From Candidatus Aerophobota bacterium (GTDB taxonomy: Bacteria > Aerophobota > Aerophobia > Aerophobales > AE-B3A): a DNA stretch of 18,262 nucleotides. Within the stretch, counting starts at the first letter, position 1. The number at the start of each line of letters is the position of its first letter. A program made the position numbers and the translations under genes. Shown in pieces: positions 12,610 to 17,752 of this stretch. The notes beneath the pieces are model-generated. The model saw only the letters and a list, made by a program, of their open reading frames with translations. It was not told the origin of the DNA and ran no database searches. The stretch covers positions 1-18,262 of the forward strand of contig JAUWRE010000001.1 in NCBI GenBank assembly GCA_030610725.1, given 5' to 3'.

Positions 12610-12786
12610 TTATATTCCAAATAATGATGGTGCTCTAAATCTATTCCCGTGTTTGTCAATATACTCTGTTGCTCTCTTCAGAGAATAGCCCTCTTCAACC
12701 AGAAGCCCGATCTCCAAACGTCTCTGAAGTTCTGCCATATCCTCTTGAAACCCCTTATCCCATCCTTCAAATTTCTCTTCGACCAT
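12610..12786 (-). CDS. Small acidic helical protein, 58 aa
   Basis: ATG at 12786 with GGGAGGAG six bases upstream. The product begins M-V-E-E-K-F-E-G-W-D-K-G-F. It consists of helices with a spaced leucine pattern (M-A-E-L-Q-R-R-L-E-I-G-L-L-V-E-E-G-Y-S-L-K-R-A-T-E-Y-I), a shape seen in small DNA-binding or anti-repressor proteins, and ends with a Phe-Gly-Ile tail. It lies directly upstream of the hairpin-controlled 367-aa gene, in the same direction. If that gene is a Rep, this could be a copy-control or helper protein. No family recognised. Confidence 0.65.
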   Translation of the reverse strand: MVEEKFEGWDKGFQEDMAELQRRLEIGLLVEEGYSLKRATEYIDKHGNRFRAPSLFGI

Positions 12787-12882
12787 TCAACTCCTCCCCT
12801 TGCTTCGATTTTTGCTGCCCTGTTCTCTTAATAAACGCTTTTCAGAAAAAAAATAAGTTGACTCAGGTGAGCCTCTGTTCAT
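12787..12882 (-). CDS. Possible small protein, 31 aa
   Basis: An ATG at 12882 with GGAAGAGAAAG in front opens a short frame (M-N-R-G-S-P-E-S-T-Y-F-F-S-E-K-R). Its TGA ends one base before the start of the 58-aa gene, which suggests coupling. Basic and serine-rich; function unknown. Confidence 0.35.
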   Translation of the reverse strand: MNRGSPESTYFFSEKRLLREQGSKNRSKGRS

Positions 12883-13004
12883 CTTTCTCTTCCTGTTTTT
12901 CAATTTCTCTTCAGGCTCATTCCTGGTGAAAAACAGCTATCAAGCCTACATTGAATCAGCAAAAATGACAAACTCTGTAAGGCTTGGTAATACTGAAAAA
13001 TTGC

Positions 13005-13066
13005 GGTGGTGTGGTTCAAAGCGTTAGAACACAACCAGAATCTGGGAAGATTCAAGATACACCACC
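13005..13066. repeat. Branched inverted repeat with three stems
   Basis: The outer stem GGTGGTGT/ACACCACC (13005-13012, 13059-13066) encloses two hairpins: GTTC/GAAC (13014-13017, 13027-13030) and GAATC/GATTC (13038-13042, 13049-13053). This makes a three-way junction. On the minus strand it is followed by GCAATTTTT, so it may also act as a terminator. Confidence 0.65.
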
Positions 13067-13193
13067 TGTTCTCCTGTTTAGAACTGCATTCTACTGATTT
13101 TTGAAAGTTTCACCGATTTTGACGTATTCGTCATTTTCAGCGAAATTCTTGAGAATTCCTCTATCACTCTCCAGGCCTGCTTTTCAAATGGCT

Positions 13194-13207
13194 CTGAAAT
13201 ATTTCAG
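13194..13207. repeat. Perfect 14-bp palindrome CTGAAATATTTCAG
   Basis: The palindrome is exactly symmetric with no spacer. It lies just downstream of the 62-aa gene and could be a protein-binding site. Confidence 0.6.
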
Positions 13208-13266
13208 GCTTATCATTCTATGTCTTCAACTGAAGAAAGCCCTGTATGAGCCTCTATGATGGCCAA

Positions 13267-13455
13267 TCAGTCGGTATCCCTTCTAAGAAATTCAACCTTG
13301 ACTTTATCTTGAGCAAGCCACAGACTTGCCAACCTATTGGCCAATTCCAAAACTTCCTTTTTTGGCCGTGTGGTGGTAGCCTCATCAACGTACTGATGTA
13401 GAGCTTCCATCATCAGTTCATAATCTGACTGGCTGAAAGATAAGAGTCTAGTCAA
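13267..13455 (-). CDS. Small helical protein, 62 aa, TTG start
   Basis: The start is TTG at 13455 with GGAG six bases before it; no ATG is available nearby. The product is mostly helix (Q-S-D-Y-E-L-M-M-E-A-L-H-Q-Y-V-D-E-A and E-V-L-E-L-A-N-R-L-A-S-L-W-L-A-Q-D-K), ending in a charged V-E-F-L-R-R-D-T-D. It lies after the 61-aa gene, separated by a strong GC hairpin. No family is recognised; helical bundles of this size in phages are often assembly or regulatory factors. Confidence 0.55.
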   Translation of the reverse strand: MTRLLSFSQSDYELMMEALHQYVDEATTTRPKKEVLELANRLASLWLAQDKVKVEFLRRDTD

Positions 13456-13482
13456 GATTCACTCCAGAATCAAAGATTGCTT

Positions 13483-13502
13483 CGGGGGAGTTGTCTCCCC
13501 CG
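13483..13502. terminator. Strong GC hairpin, terminator-like or processing stem
   Basis: CGGGGGAG and CTCCCCCG form a perfect 8-bp stem around the 4-base loop TTGT. It separates the 61-aa and 62-aa genes. No T-run follows on the minus strand, so it may be an RNA-stability or processing stem instead of a true terminator. Confidence 0.5.
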
Positions 13503-13562
13503 GATGAAGAAATACTGAAAGTGCCTAGTCTTTCAAGTACTTCCTAGCCGAAAACCCTATTA

Positions 13563-13748
13563 TCAAGTGGAATAAAAGGACTGGTGCAATACCCAGCCTC
13601 CAGTTGACGAAAAAATATAATTTTGCCGTAAGTCTGTGGCATAATATAAATCCCCAAAGTTTACCCCAGTCGTAGGTTTATCATCCGTTGATAAGCCATA
13701 AAAATCTTTGTAGGTCGGATCATTCCTATACATTTTTTGGACTGACAT
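13563..13748 (-). CDS. Small phage-type protein with G-D-L-Y-Y-A-T-D motif, 61 aa
   Basis: The ATG follows GGAGG by six bases; that site lies within the last codons of the cold-shock gene. The second half reads G-V-N-F-G-D-L-Y-Y-A-T-D-L-R-Q-N-Y-I-F followed by S-S-T-G-G-W-V-L. This 'G-D-x-Y-Y-x-T-D...Y-x-F...G-x-W' wording is frequent in short virion or tail-fibre-associated proteins of tailed phages, where it forms a small beta structure. The family is not named. Together with the protease and scaffold upstream, it supports a virion-structure module on the minus strand. Confidence 0.65.
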   Translation of the reverse strand: MSVQKMYRNDPTYKDFYGLSTDDKPTTGVNFGDLYYATDLRQNYIFSSTGGWVLHQSFYST

Positions 13749-13749
13749 T

Positions 13750-13956
13750 CTAATCCTCCACCACTTTTACTTTTACTGCTTGCCACCCTTTTTGCCCTTC
13801 CTCTCTATCAAAACTGACTTTTGCCCCCTCTTCCAGGGTGCGAGTGTTTTGTAGCTCTGAAACGTGGACAAACAAGTCTTCACCATCAGAGTCACAAATA
13901 AAGCCATAACCTTTGCTGTCATTGAACCATCGTACTTTTCCCTCTTCTTGTCCCAT
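13750..13956 (-). CDS. Cold-shock domain protein
   Basis: From the ATG at 13956, which has AAAGGAGA in front, the 68-aa protein is a single cold-shock domain: G-K-V-R-W-F-N at 6-12, RNP1-like K-G-Y-G-F-I at 15-20, and RNP2-like D-L-F-V-H-V-S at 27-33. A G-x-x-V-S-F-D strand and the C-terminal W-Q-A-V-K-V strand complete it. These proteins bind single-stranded RNA and DNA and melt RNA secondary structure. It lies downstream of about 415 nt of structured non-coding sequence and upstream of a phage-type gene, so it belongs to the element, not the host core. Upstream in-frame codons to 14106 are not coding-like. Confidence 0.93.
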   Translation of the reverse strand: MGQEEGKVRWFNDSKGYGFICDSDGEDLFVHVSELQNTRTLEEGAKVSFDREEGQKGWQAVKVKVVED

Positions 13957-13988
13957 TATTCTTTTACTCTCCTTTGTTAAAATTGCTT

Positions 13989-14010
13989 CCCTGACTTTTC
14001 GAAGCCAGGG
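13989..14010 (-). promoter_or_regulatory. Hairpin just upstream of the cold-shock gene
   Basis: On the minus strand CCCTGGCTT and AAGTCAGGG pair over nine positions, including one G-T pair, around CGAA. It ends about 10 bases before the AAAGGAGA ribosome binding site region. A leader stem controlling translation or stability is plausible. Confidence 0.55.
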
Positions 14011-14204
14011 AGGACATATCCAGGCGTTTTTCACTCTGTTAAGAGTGCCAGGCCACCGGATTGGCTCGGCAACCCACCGGTGCTGAGATTGGAAAAAATC
14101 CCTCAAACGAGGAAATAATGCAAGGGTTTTATCCGAACCGGCAAAAATTTTCCCTCGGGCACCAGTCCGAACTTGACCAGAGAACCCTCAAACTTGGCTT
14201 ACTA

Positions 14205-14261
14205 TTACCCGAGAACCAGAAGCACAGGAGGTGTCCCCACTTCTGGAAGATTATTGCTCAT
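14205..14261 (-). CDS. Possible leader peptide, 18 aa
   Basis: An ATG at 14261 lies five bases after a GGAGG site that is itself one arm of a hairpin (14267-14273 with 14289-14295). The peptide is M-S-N-N-L-P-E-V-G-T-P-P-V-L-L-V-L-G, and a 7-bp stem (14216-14246) lies inside the frame. Two adjacent prolines near the middle could stall ribosomes. A leader-peptide control of downstream genes is possible; it may also be chance. Confidence 0.35.
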   Translation of the reverse strand: MSNNLPEVGTPPVLLVLG

Positions 14262-14371
14262 ATCGACCTCCATCAAGCAAGCACTGCAATGGAGGAGCAA
14301 CTGAAAGTTACGAGGGCTAAACCCCGGTGCCTTTGCTTGTTCCGATAGGAGCAACCATTTTTATCAAAAAA

Positions 14372-14917
14372 CTATTCAAACGCCTCTTTGAACTCTTTAT
14401 CCAAAATTCCCTGCTTCATTTCTTCAGTCATTCTTTCTGGCCAGTCGTTCTTCTTTTCTACTATTCCTATTTTTCCTCCAGGATGAGTCGCCTGATAAAT
14501 GCTCAATGCTTCCTCAATTATGCTGTCCATGGCCTCTTGAGAAGAACACAAAGAAAGAGCAGGCTCTAGTATTGCTACTAAAAAATTCGGCATATTCTTT
14601 AATTTTTTTTTTATGAGTTCTGACTGCTCCCATTTCTGTTCATTCAGGATTAACTCTGCTTTCCTAGCCAGCAAATTATTATATGTTTCATTTAGCTCTT
14701 TTATTTCTTTTTCTTCTGCTGCAGTCAGTCTTTCTTTCTCCTCTTTCTTTGCTTTTATCTTTTCGTTGTTTTCTTTTATTTCCTGCTTCATTTCGTCCAT
14801 TTCAGTGTGGATCTCTTCCCGGGCCTGCCTGCGAATATTCTCGACCAATTCCGGGTGATCATGCTTAAACTCAGTCAATGTCATCTTCTTTAGTTTTCCC
14901 CGATCTCCTTTTTTCAT
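14372..14917 (-). CDS. Scaffold-like coiled-coil protein, 181 aa
   Basis: The start at 14917 is four bases after the protease stop, with TTGGAGAC upstream. The N-terminal M-T-L-T-E-F-K-H-D-H-P-E-L-V-E-N-I-R-R-Q-A is the 'L-x-E-x-x-x-x-x-P-x-L-V-x-x-I' segment often found in phage scaffold and protease-scaffold proteins. A highly charged coiled coil follows at about 35-100. A C-terminal part contains M-D-S-I-I-E-E-A-L-S-I-Y, D-W-P-E-R-M-T-E-E-M-K and ends K-E-F-K-E-A-F-E. In tailed phages the scaffold lies between protease and major capsid protein and is degraded after procapsid assembly. Here the capsid gene that should follow is missing. The role is inferred from sequence style and position. 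Confidence 0.65.
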   Translation of the reverse strand: MKKGDRGKLKKMTLTEFKHDHPELVENIRRQAREEIHTEMDEMKQEIKENNEKIKAKKEEKERLTAAEEKEIKELNETYNNLLARKAELILNEQKWEQSELIKKKLKNMPNFLVAILEPALSLCSSQEAMDSIIEEALSIYQATHPGGKIGIVEKKNDWPERMTEEMKQGILDKEFKEAFE

Positions 14918-14921
14918 TTTC

Positions 14922-16028
14922 TTACGTCTCCAAGGAATTGAGAATCTCATCGACTCCGGCCCCCCGTTCACTTCCCTCGGATACTAAATCGAGCCCTCTA
15001 AAATTTAACTCGATCACATCCTCAATTGATTCACCGTCCATTTTGGCTACAGCAGTTCGACCTCGGGATCTCAGACTTACGCTTCCAATCACCTTATCTC
15101 TGAGGAGTTCCTGGATATCTCGACTCCTAGAGGTATTGCTCAGTGTCGCTGTATATGGCATCCATCCTTCTGCATCAAGTTCTCCAAACACAACCTTTCC
15201 GATGACTGGTGAAACTGCTGTATCATTTTTTTTAGGATGACCGTCACGGATTGTCAATACTTGTGACTGAGCCTCTCCTAGTGCTTTTTCAACTATGTCT
15301 TTTCTATATCGTCTATTATTTCTATTTATTCGGCCAGCCTTCAAAGCCCTACCCCTGAACTTAAAAGGGGCTCCATTGGAGCTTTCTTCAATAGTAATAT
15401 CGTTGAGCTCAAGATTTTCAATCAATAGGTCTCCCAAAGCTGCCTCCTGGATGTCGGTAAGCACTTCTCCTTTTTGTGTCTTACCAAAGATCTCCTCAAA
15501 GGCTTCGTCCAAACTATGGTCAATTTCTTTTTTCTTCACCCCGCAGGCTTCATCAAACAATATCTGTTGAGCTTCGGTCAACGGAGTGTCTTCTACCTTT
15601 TTTTTCTGTCTCTCCAGAGTTCGATAATGTTCCCTTTCGTCTAGCTTACTATGTGCGGTCTGAGCCCACTTCCCGTCCCTGCCTCTTGAATAAACATAAG
15701 CAAAACTCGGCTCTTCAATTTCTGGTCGTTCATAATCTTCGCTAAACGCCAACCTAAATTGCTCATCAATATTTTCAGTTTTCCCTTTCACTTTTTTCTC
15801 TCCTTTACTCTTTCCTTCCCAGGATTCCAAAATCTTCTCGTTTCTCTTTTCAAAATTCTTGACCTTTACTGTTCGCTCATCTTCACTTTCCAGCAAGAGT
15901 GTTCCATTCCTTTCCTGTTCTTGTGCCTGTTGATAACTTGGCAGCGTTAGATCGTAGTCAGGCCATTCTGCTAGGTAATTACTGAGCAATGATTCTTTTA
16001 ACTCAGTATATTTTTTCATTGTCAACAT
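14922..16028 (-). CDS. Prohead-type capsid maturation protease with long N-terminal extension, 368 aa
   Basis: The C-terminal 150 residues match the layout of viral prohead serine proteases of the T4 gp21 kind: F-R-G-R-A-L-K-A-G-R-I-N-R-N-N-R-R-Y at 224-241, L-T-I-R-D-G-H-P with the likely catalytic His264, V-I-G-K-V, and I-G-S-V-S-L-R-S-R-G at 314-323 with the likely catalytic Ser at 316 or 318. G-L-D-L-V-S-E-G-S then closes the domain. These enzymes cut scaffold and capsid precursors inside the procapsid. The first 200 residues are an unusual charged extension that may act as built-in scaffold. The ATG follows GGAGG by seven bases and overlaps the previous gene by 7 nt. The next gene is the scaffold-like protein, the normal order. 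Confidence 0.82.
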   Translation of the reverse strand: MLTMKKYTELKESLLSNYLAEWPDYDLTLPSYQQAQEQERNGTLLLESEDERTVKVKNFEKRNEKILESWEGKSKGEKKVKGKTENIDEQFRLAFSEDYERPEIEEPSFAYVYSRGRDGKWAQTAHSKLDEREHYRTLERQKKKVEDTPLTEAQQILFDEACGVKKKEIDHSLDEAFEEIFGKTQKGEVLTDIQEAALGDLLIENLELNDITIEESSNGAPFKFRGRALKAGRINRNNRRYRKDIVEKALGEAQSQVLTIRDGHPKKNDTAVSPVIGKVVFGELDAEGWMPYTATLSNTSRSRDIQELLRDKVIGSVSLRSRGRTAVAKMDGESIEDVIELNFRGLDLVSEGSERGAGVDEILNSLET

Positions 16029-16729
16029 TTAACCACCTCCGTCATTACAACTTTGTTGTTTTTTGCCATATTCACTCCACAGGTTAGTGGCTCAATTTTC
16101 TCAACCTTGCCACTATCCTTGTTCAGAATCAGTCCATAACCTCTAATTAACTTAGCTGCAATATCTTGGGGCCCCGGTCTCAGGGATTTCTCATTTTCTT
16201 CATAGGCTTTCTCCACCATTACCACCAATTCTTCCGGGTGCGCGACATAATTCTTTTTCAGAAATTCCTGTAAACCGGGCAACCTAAAATGAACCTCTAT
16301 GGTATCTCTTAGATATTGAAAGGTCTTAGATTTTGCATCAGTTGCTTCTGCCTTGAGTTCCCGGTCCTGCTCCCTGAGTGCCTGAATTTTGCTCTGAAAA
16401 TGGAGATATTTCTGATACAACGTTCCCTTTCTCTTCTGCTCAAGTTTGGCAACCTTGTTCTCTAGTTTTTGGAGTTTGGATAGCCTCTCCTTCTTTCTCA
16501 ATTTGCCGATCTCCAGATTCAAAGAGCCTTCCAAATGTCCTAAATGAACTCGCTTTCTCTGCAGCATCTCCAGCTTGTGGCCGTCAACTTGCTCGGCATT
16601 GCCGGTCTTGATGTAGTCCTCAAGGGACTTTCTCTCCATATTTGCCGTGAGTTCATTGATTTCATCCAGGATGTCTTTTTTCTTGACCTGGAGCTCCTTC
16701 TTCCTACTAATTAGATCAACTGATTTCAT
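16022..16729 (-). CDS. Coiled-coil protein upstream of the capsid protease, 235 aa
   Basis: GAGAGG precedes the ATG. Residues about 5-125 form charged coiled coils (K-K-E-L-Q-V-K-K-K-D-I-L-D-E-I-N-E-L and L-S-K-L-Q-K-L-E-N-K-V-A-K-L-E-Q-K-R). A more globular C-terminal part includes V-A-H-P-E-E-L-V-V-M-V-E-K-A-Y and A-A-K-L-I-R-G-Y-G-L-I-L-N. There is no signal peptide or membrane segment. The end overlaps the protease start, so the two are coupled. In tailed phages the gene before the protease is usually portal or a head-assembly factor; this protein is too short and too helical for a portal. An assembly or size-determining factor is possible, but the family is unrecognised. Confidence 0.6.
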   Translation of the reverse strand: MKSVDLISRKKELQVKKKDILDEINELTANMERKSLEDYIKTGNAEQVDGHKLEMLQRKRVHLGHLEGSLNLEIGKLRKKERLSKLQKLENKVAKLEQKRKGTLYQKYLHFQSKIQALREQDRELKAEATDAKSKTFQYLRDTIEVHFRLPGLQEFLKKNYVAHPEELVVMVEKAYEENEKSLRPGPQDIAAKLIRGYGLILNKDSGKVEKIEPLTCGVNMAKNNKVVMTEVVKC

Positions 16730-16733
16730 AAAA

Positions 16734-16964
16734 TTACCTCTCTCTAGCCAGAATTTTATTTATTACTCCTCCGAGCCAGATTCCTTTATTCCTCTTTGGA
16801 GGAATGTTCATTAAATTTAATTTTTCAGCCATCCGGTCGTATGACAAACCATTCGACCACCATATTTCAAGATATGCTATTACCCGCTGTTCGCGGTCAT
16901 TCTCAACTAACTTGCCAACCTCTAAATCGTAGCCGTAAGGTATTGCTAAGTCTTTGCAAAACAT
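16734..16964 (-). CDS. Stand-alone serine-recombinase 'recombinase' domain, 76 aa
   Basis: The protein reads like the middle domain of large serine recombinases (Pfam Recombinase type): I-P-Y-G-Y-D-L-E-V-G-K-L-V-E-N-D-R-E-Q-R-V-I at 8-29, then G-L-S-Y-D-R-M-A-E-K-L-N at 39-50, and I-W-L-G-G-V-I-N-K-I-L-A-R at 62-74. The pattern P-x-G-Y...L-V..E...V...I...G-x-S...A..L-N...I-P......W....V..I-L matches that domain from end to end. There is no resolvase catalytic domain with its Ser nucleophile. AAGGAG lies five bases before the ATG. It is the first gene of the leftward series. A DNA-binding regulator derived from a recombinase is the likely reading. Confidence 0.7.
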   Translation of the reverse strand: MFCKDLAIPYGYDLEVGKLVENDREQRVIAYLEIWWSNGLSYDRMAEKLNLMNIPPKRNKGIWLGGVINKILARER

Positions 16965-17495
16965 AGTTTCTCCTTGTGGATTGATTGGTTTTGTGGGGGG
17001 GCTGCTTAGGATTCTATTACTCTACTGAGTATACTCTACTTCCAGTCAATTCAAAAGGGTTTACCAAATTAAGTCTTTTTTTCAAGGCTTTCTACTCCAC
17101 TCCTCTATAGCCTTAAATCAGTCTATTTCTGCTTTCCAGAAAAAATCCCCTCTTTTTAGAAGATTTATACCACCATACGCACCCTTTTAAGCCCCTTCGA
17201 TTAGAAAAATGAATTTTATACCCCTGTTTTTTTCAAAGAACGATTAACCCTATCAGATGTGTCCTTCTTCATAATTCTGGCCGACATCTTCTCATCCTAG
17301 GCATGGATAATCCTTCATTATTACTAAATGATTTCACAACAAAAAAAATTAGAAAGGCGTTACATATATATGAGGGACAGCTTATATAACACGTAGTAAT
17401 ATAAATCTTATCAACGGTGACCAGAGGCCATTATAGGTGTTACACAAAGAAGTAACAAGAAAGTAGCATCGACAACTTGGGGGTAAATCGGGACA
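16965..17495. other. Gene-free divergent control region
   Basis: No gene is seen in 531 bases between the leftward structural genes and the rightward excisionase. It includes GAGTATACTC (17027-17036, a 10-bp palindrome) flanked by two ACTCTACT copies (17019-17026, 17033-17040), close to a TTGACT box on the minus strand, so a leftward promoter with operator is likely there. It also holds CCCTTTTAAG at 17182-17191, which equals the anticodon-loop core of the broken tRNA. TGTTAC/GTAACA (17438-17443, 17452-17457) lies before the excisionase gene, and a candidate rightward promoter TTACAT-17-TATATA is at 17360-17388. Confidence 0.5.
17019..17040. promoter_or_regulatory. Palindrome with flanking direct repeats, candidate operator of the leftward operon
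   Basis: GAGTATACTC is a perfect 10-bp palindrome between two copies of ACTCTACT spaced 14 bp. It lies about 55-76 bases before the first leftward gene and overlaps the expected promoter zone; the exact -35/-10 pair is not clear. Confidence 0.5.
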
Positions 17496-17684
17496 ATGAA
17501 TAAGAGATTAATAAATATTAATGAACTTTCGGAATATATTGGCTTAAGCACCAGTACTATTTATTCCTGGGTAAGCCAAAGGAGGATACCTTTTGTGAAA
17601 TGTGGTAGATTAACCAAATTTGACCTTGAAAGAATCAATAATTGGATTAAGGAAAGCAGTGTTCAGGAGAAGAAATTCTATTGA
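17496..17684 (+). CDS. Excisionase-family helix-turn-helix protein, 62 aa
   Basis: The protein is a single AlpA/MerR-type domain: L-I-N-I-N-E-L-S-E-Y-I-G-L-S-T-S-T-I-Y-S-W-V at 5-26, then R-R-I-P-F-V-K-C-G-R-L-T-K-F-D at 29-43 and the closing helix I-N-N-W-I-K. This is the usual size for an excisionase that steers a tyrosine integrase toward excision. The start has only weak purine-rich sequence ahead (GGGGGTAAATCGGGACA). It lies 68 bases before the integrase gene and runs in the same direction. It resembles in fold, but not in detail, the leftward HTH at 8703-8912. Confidence 0.85.
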   Translation: MNKRLININELSEYIGLSTSTIYSWVSQRRIPFVKCGRLTKFDLERINNWIKESSVQEKKFY

Positions 17685-17752
17685 GGTTAGATGAGAAAAA
17701 CTTGATAAATCCTGACTTTTGGGTATTATAGGAGCATAATAGGGAGTACAAG

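Larger units (their letters stand above)
12883..13266. other. Gene-free palindrome-rich stretch upstream of the possible Rep gene
   Basis: No convincing gene is seen in 384 bases. It contains a large branched inverted repeat at 13005-13066, TGACG/CGTCA around TATT near 13120-13133, AATTCT/AGAATT at about 13144-13157, a perfect 14-bp palindrome CTGAAATATTTCAG at 13194-13207, and TCTTCA/TGAAGA at 13223-13236. The density of symmetric sites fits an origin or a multi-structure leader RNA. Confidence 0.5.
13957..14371 (-). ncRNA. Structured non-coding region (leader or RNA) between scaffold and cold-shock genes
   Basis: No protein gene of normal size fits here. On the minus-strand RNA several stems are visible: 14327-14339 with 14274-14284; 14289-14295 with 14267-14273; CCAGAAG/CTTCTGG at 14216-14246; CTCGGG/CCCGAG (14208-14213 with 14154-14159); AGGGTT/AACCCT (14183-14188 with 14123-14128); CACCGG/CCGGTG near 14053-14081; CACTC/GAGTG near 14031-14046; and a 9-bp stem at 13989-14010. 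Some of these cross each other as pseudoknots or alternatives. It may be a stand-alone RNA or the long 5' leader of the cold-shock gene. No known RNA class is recognised. Confidence 0.55.

Noticed and set aside
14010..14095. Possible tRNA on the minus strand (CACTC/GAGTG arm, TTCGAAA-like loop)
   Set aside because: The anticodon loop would have six bases and no acceptor stem pairs; the stems are better explained as parts of the structured leader.
13957..14106. Longer N-terminus for the cold-shock protein back to 14106
   Set aside because: The extra 50 residues are not conserved in style with the family, while ATG at 13956 has a clean AAAGGAGA site.
14061..14348. Plus-strand frame of 95 codons across the structured block
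   Set aside because: It opposes the direction of all neighbouring genes, has no ribosome binding site, and the product looks like no protein family.
14613..14868. Plus-strand serine/phenylalanine-rich frames over the scaffold gene
   Set aside because: They are shadows of the coiled-coil gene on the minus strand.
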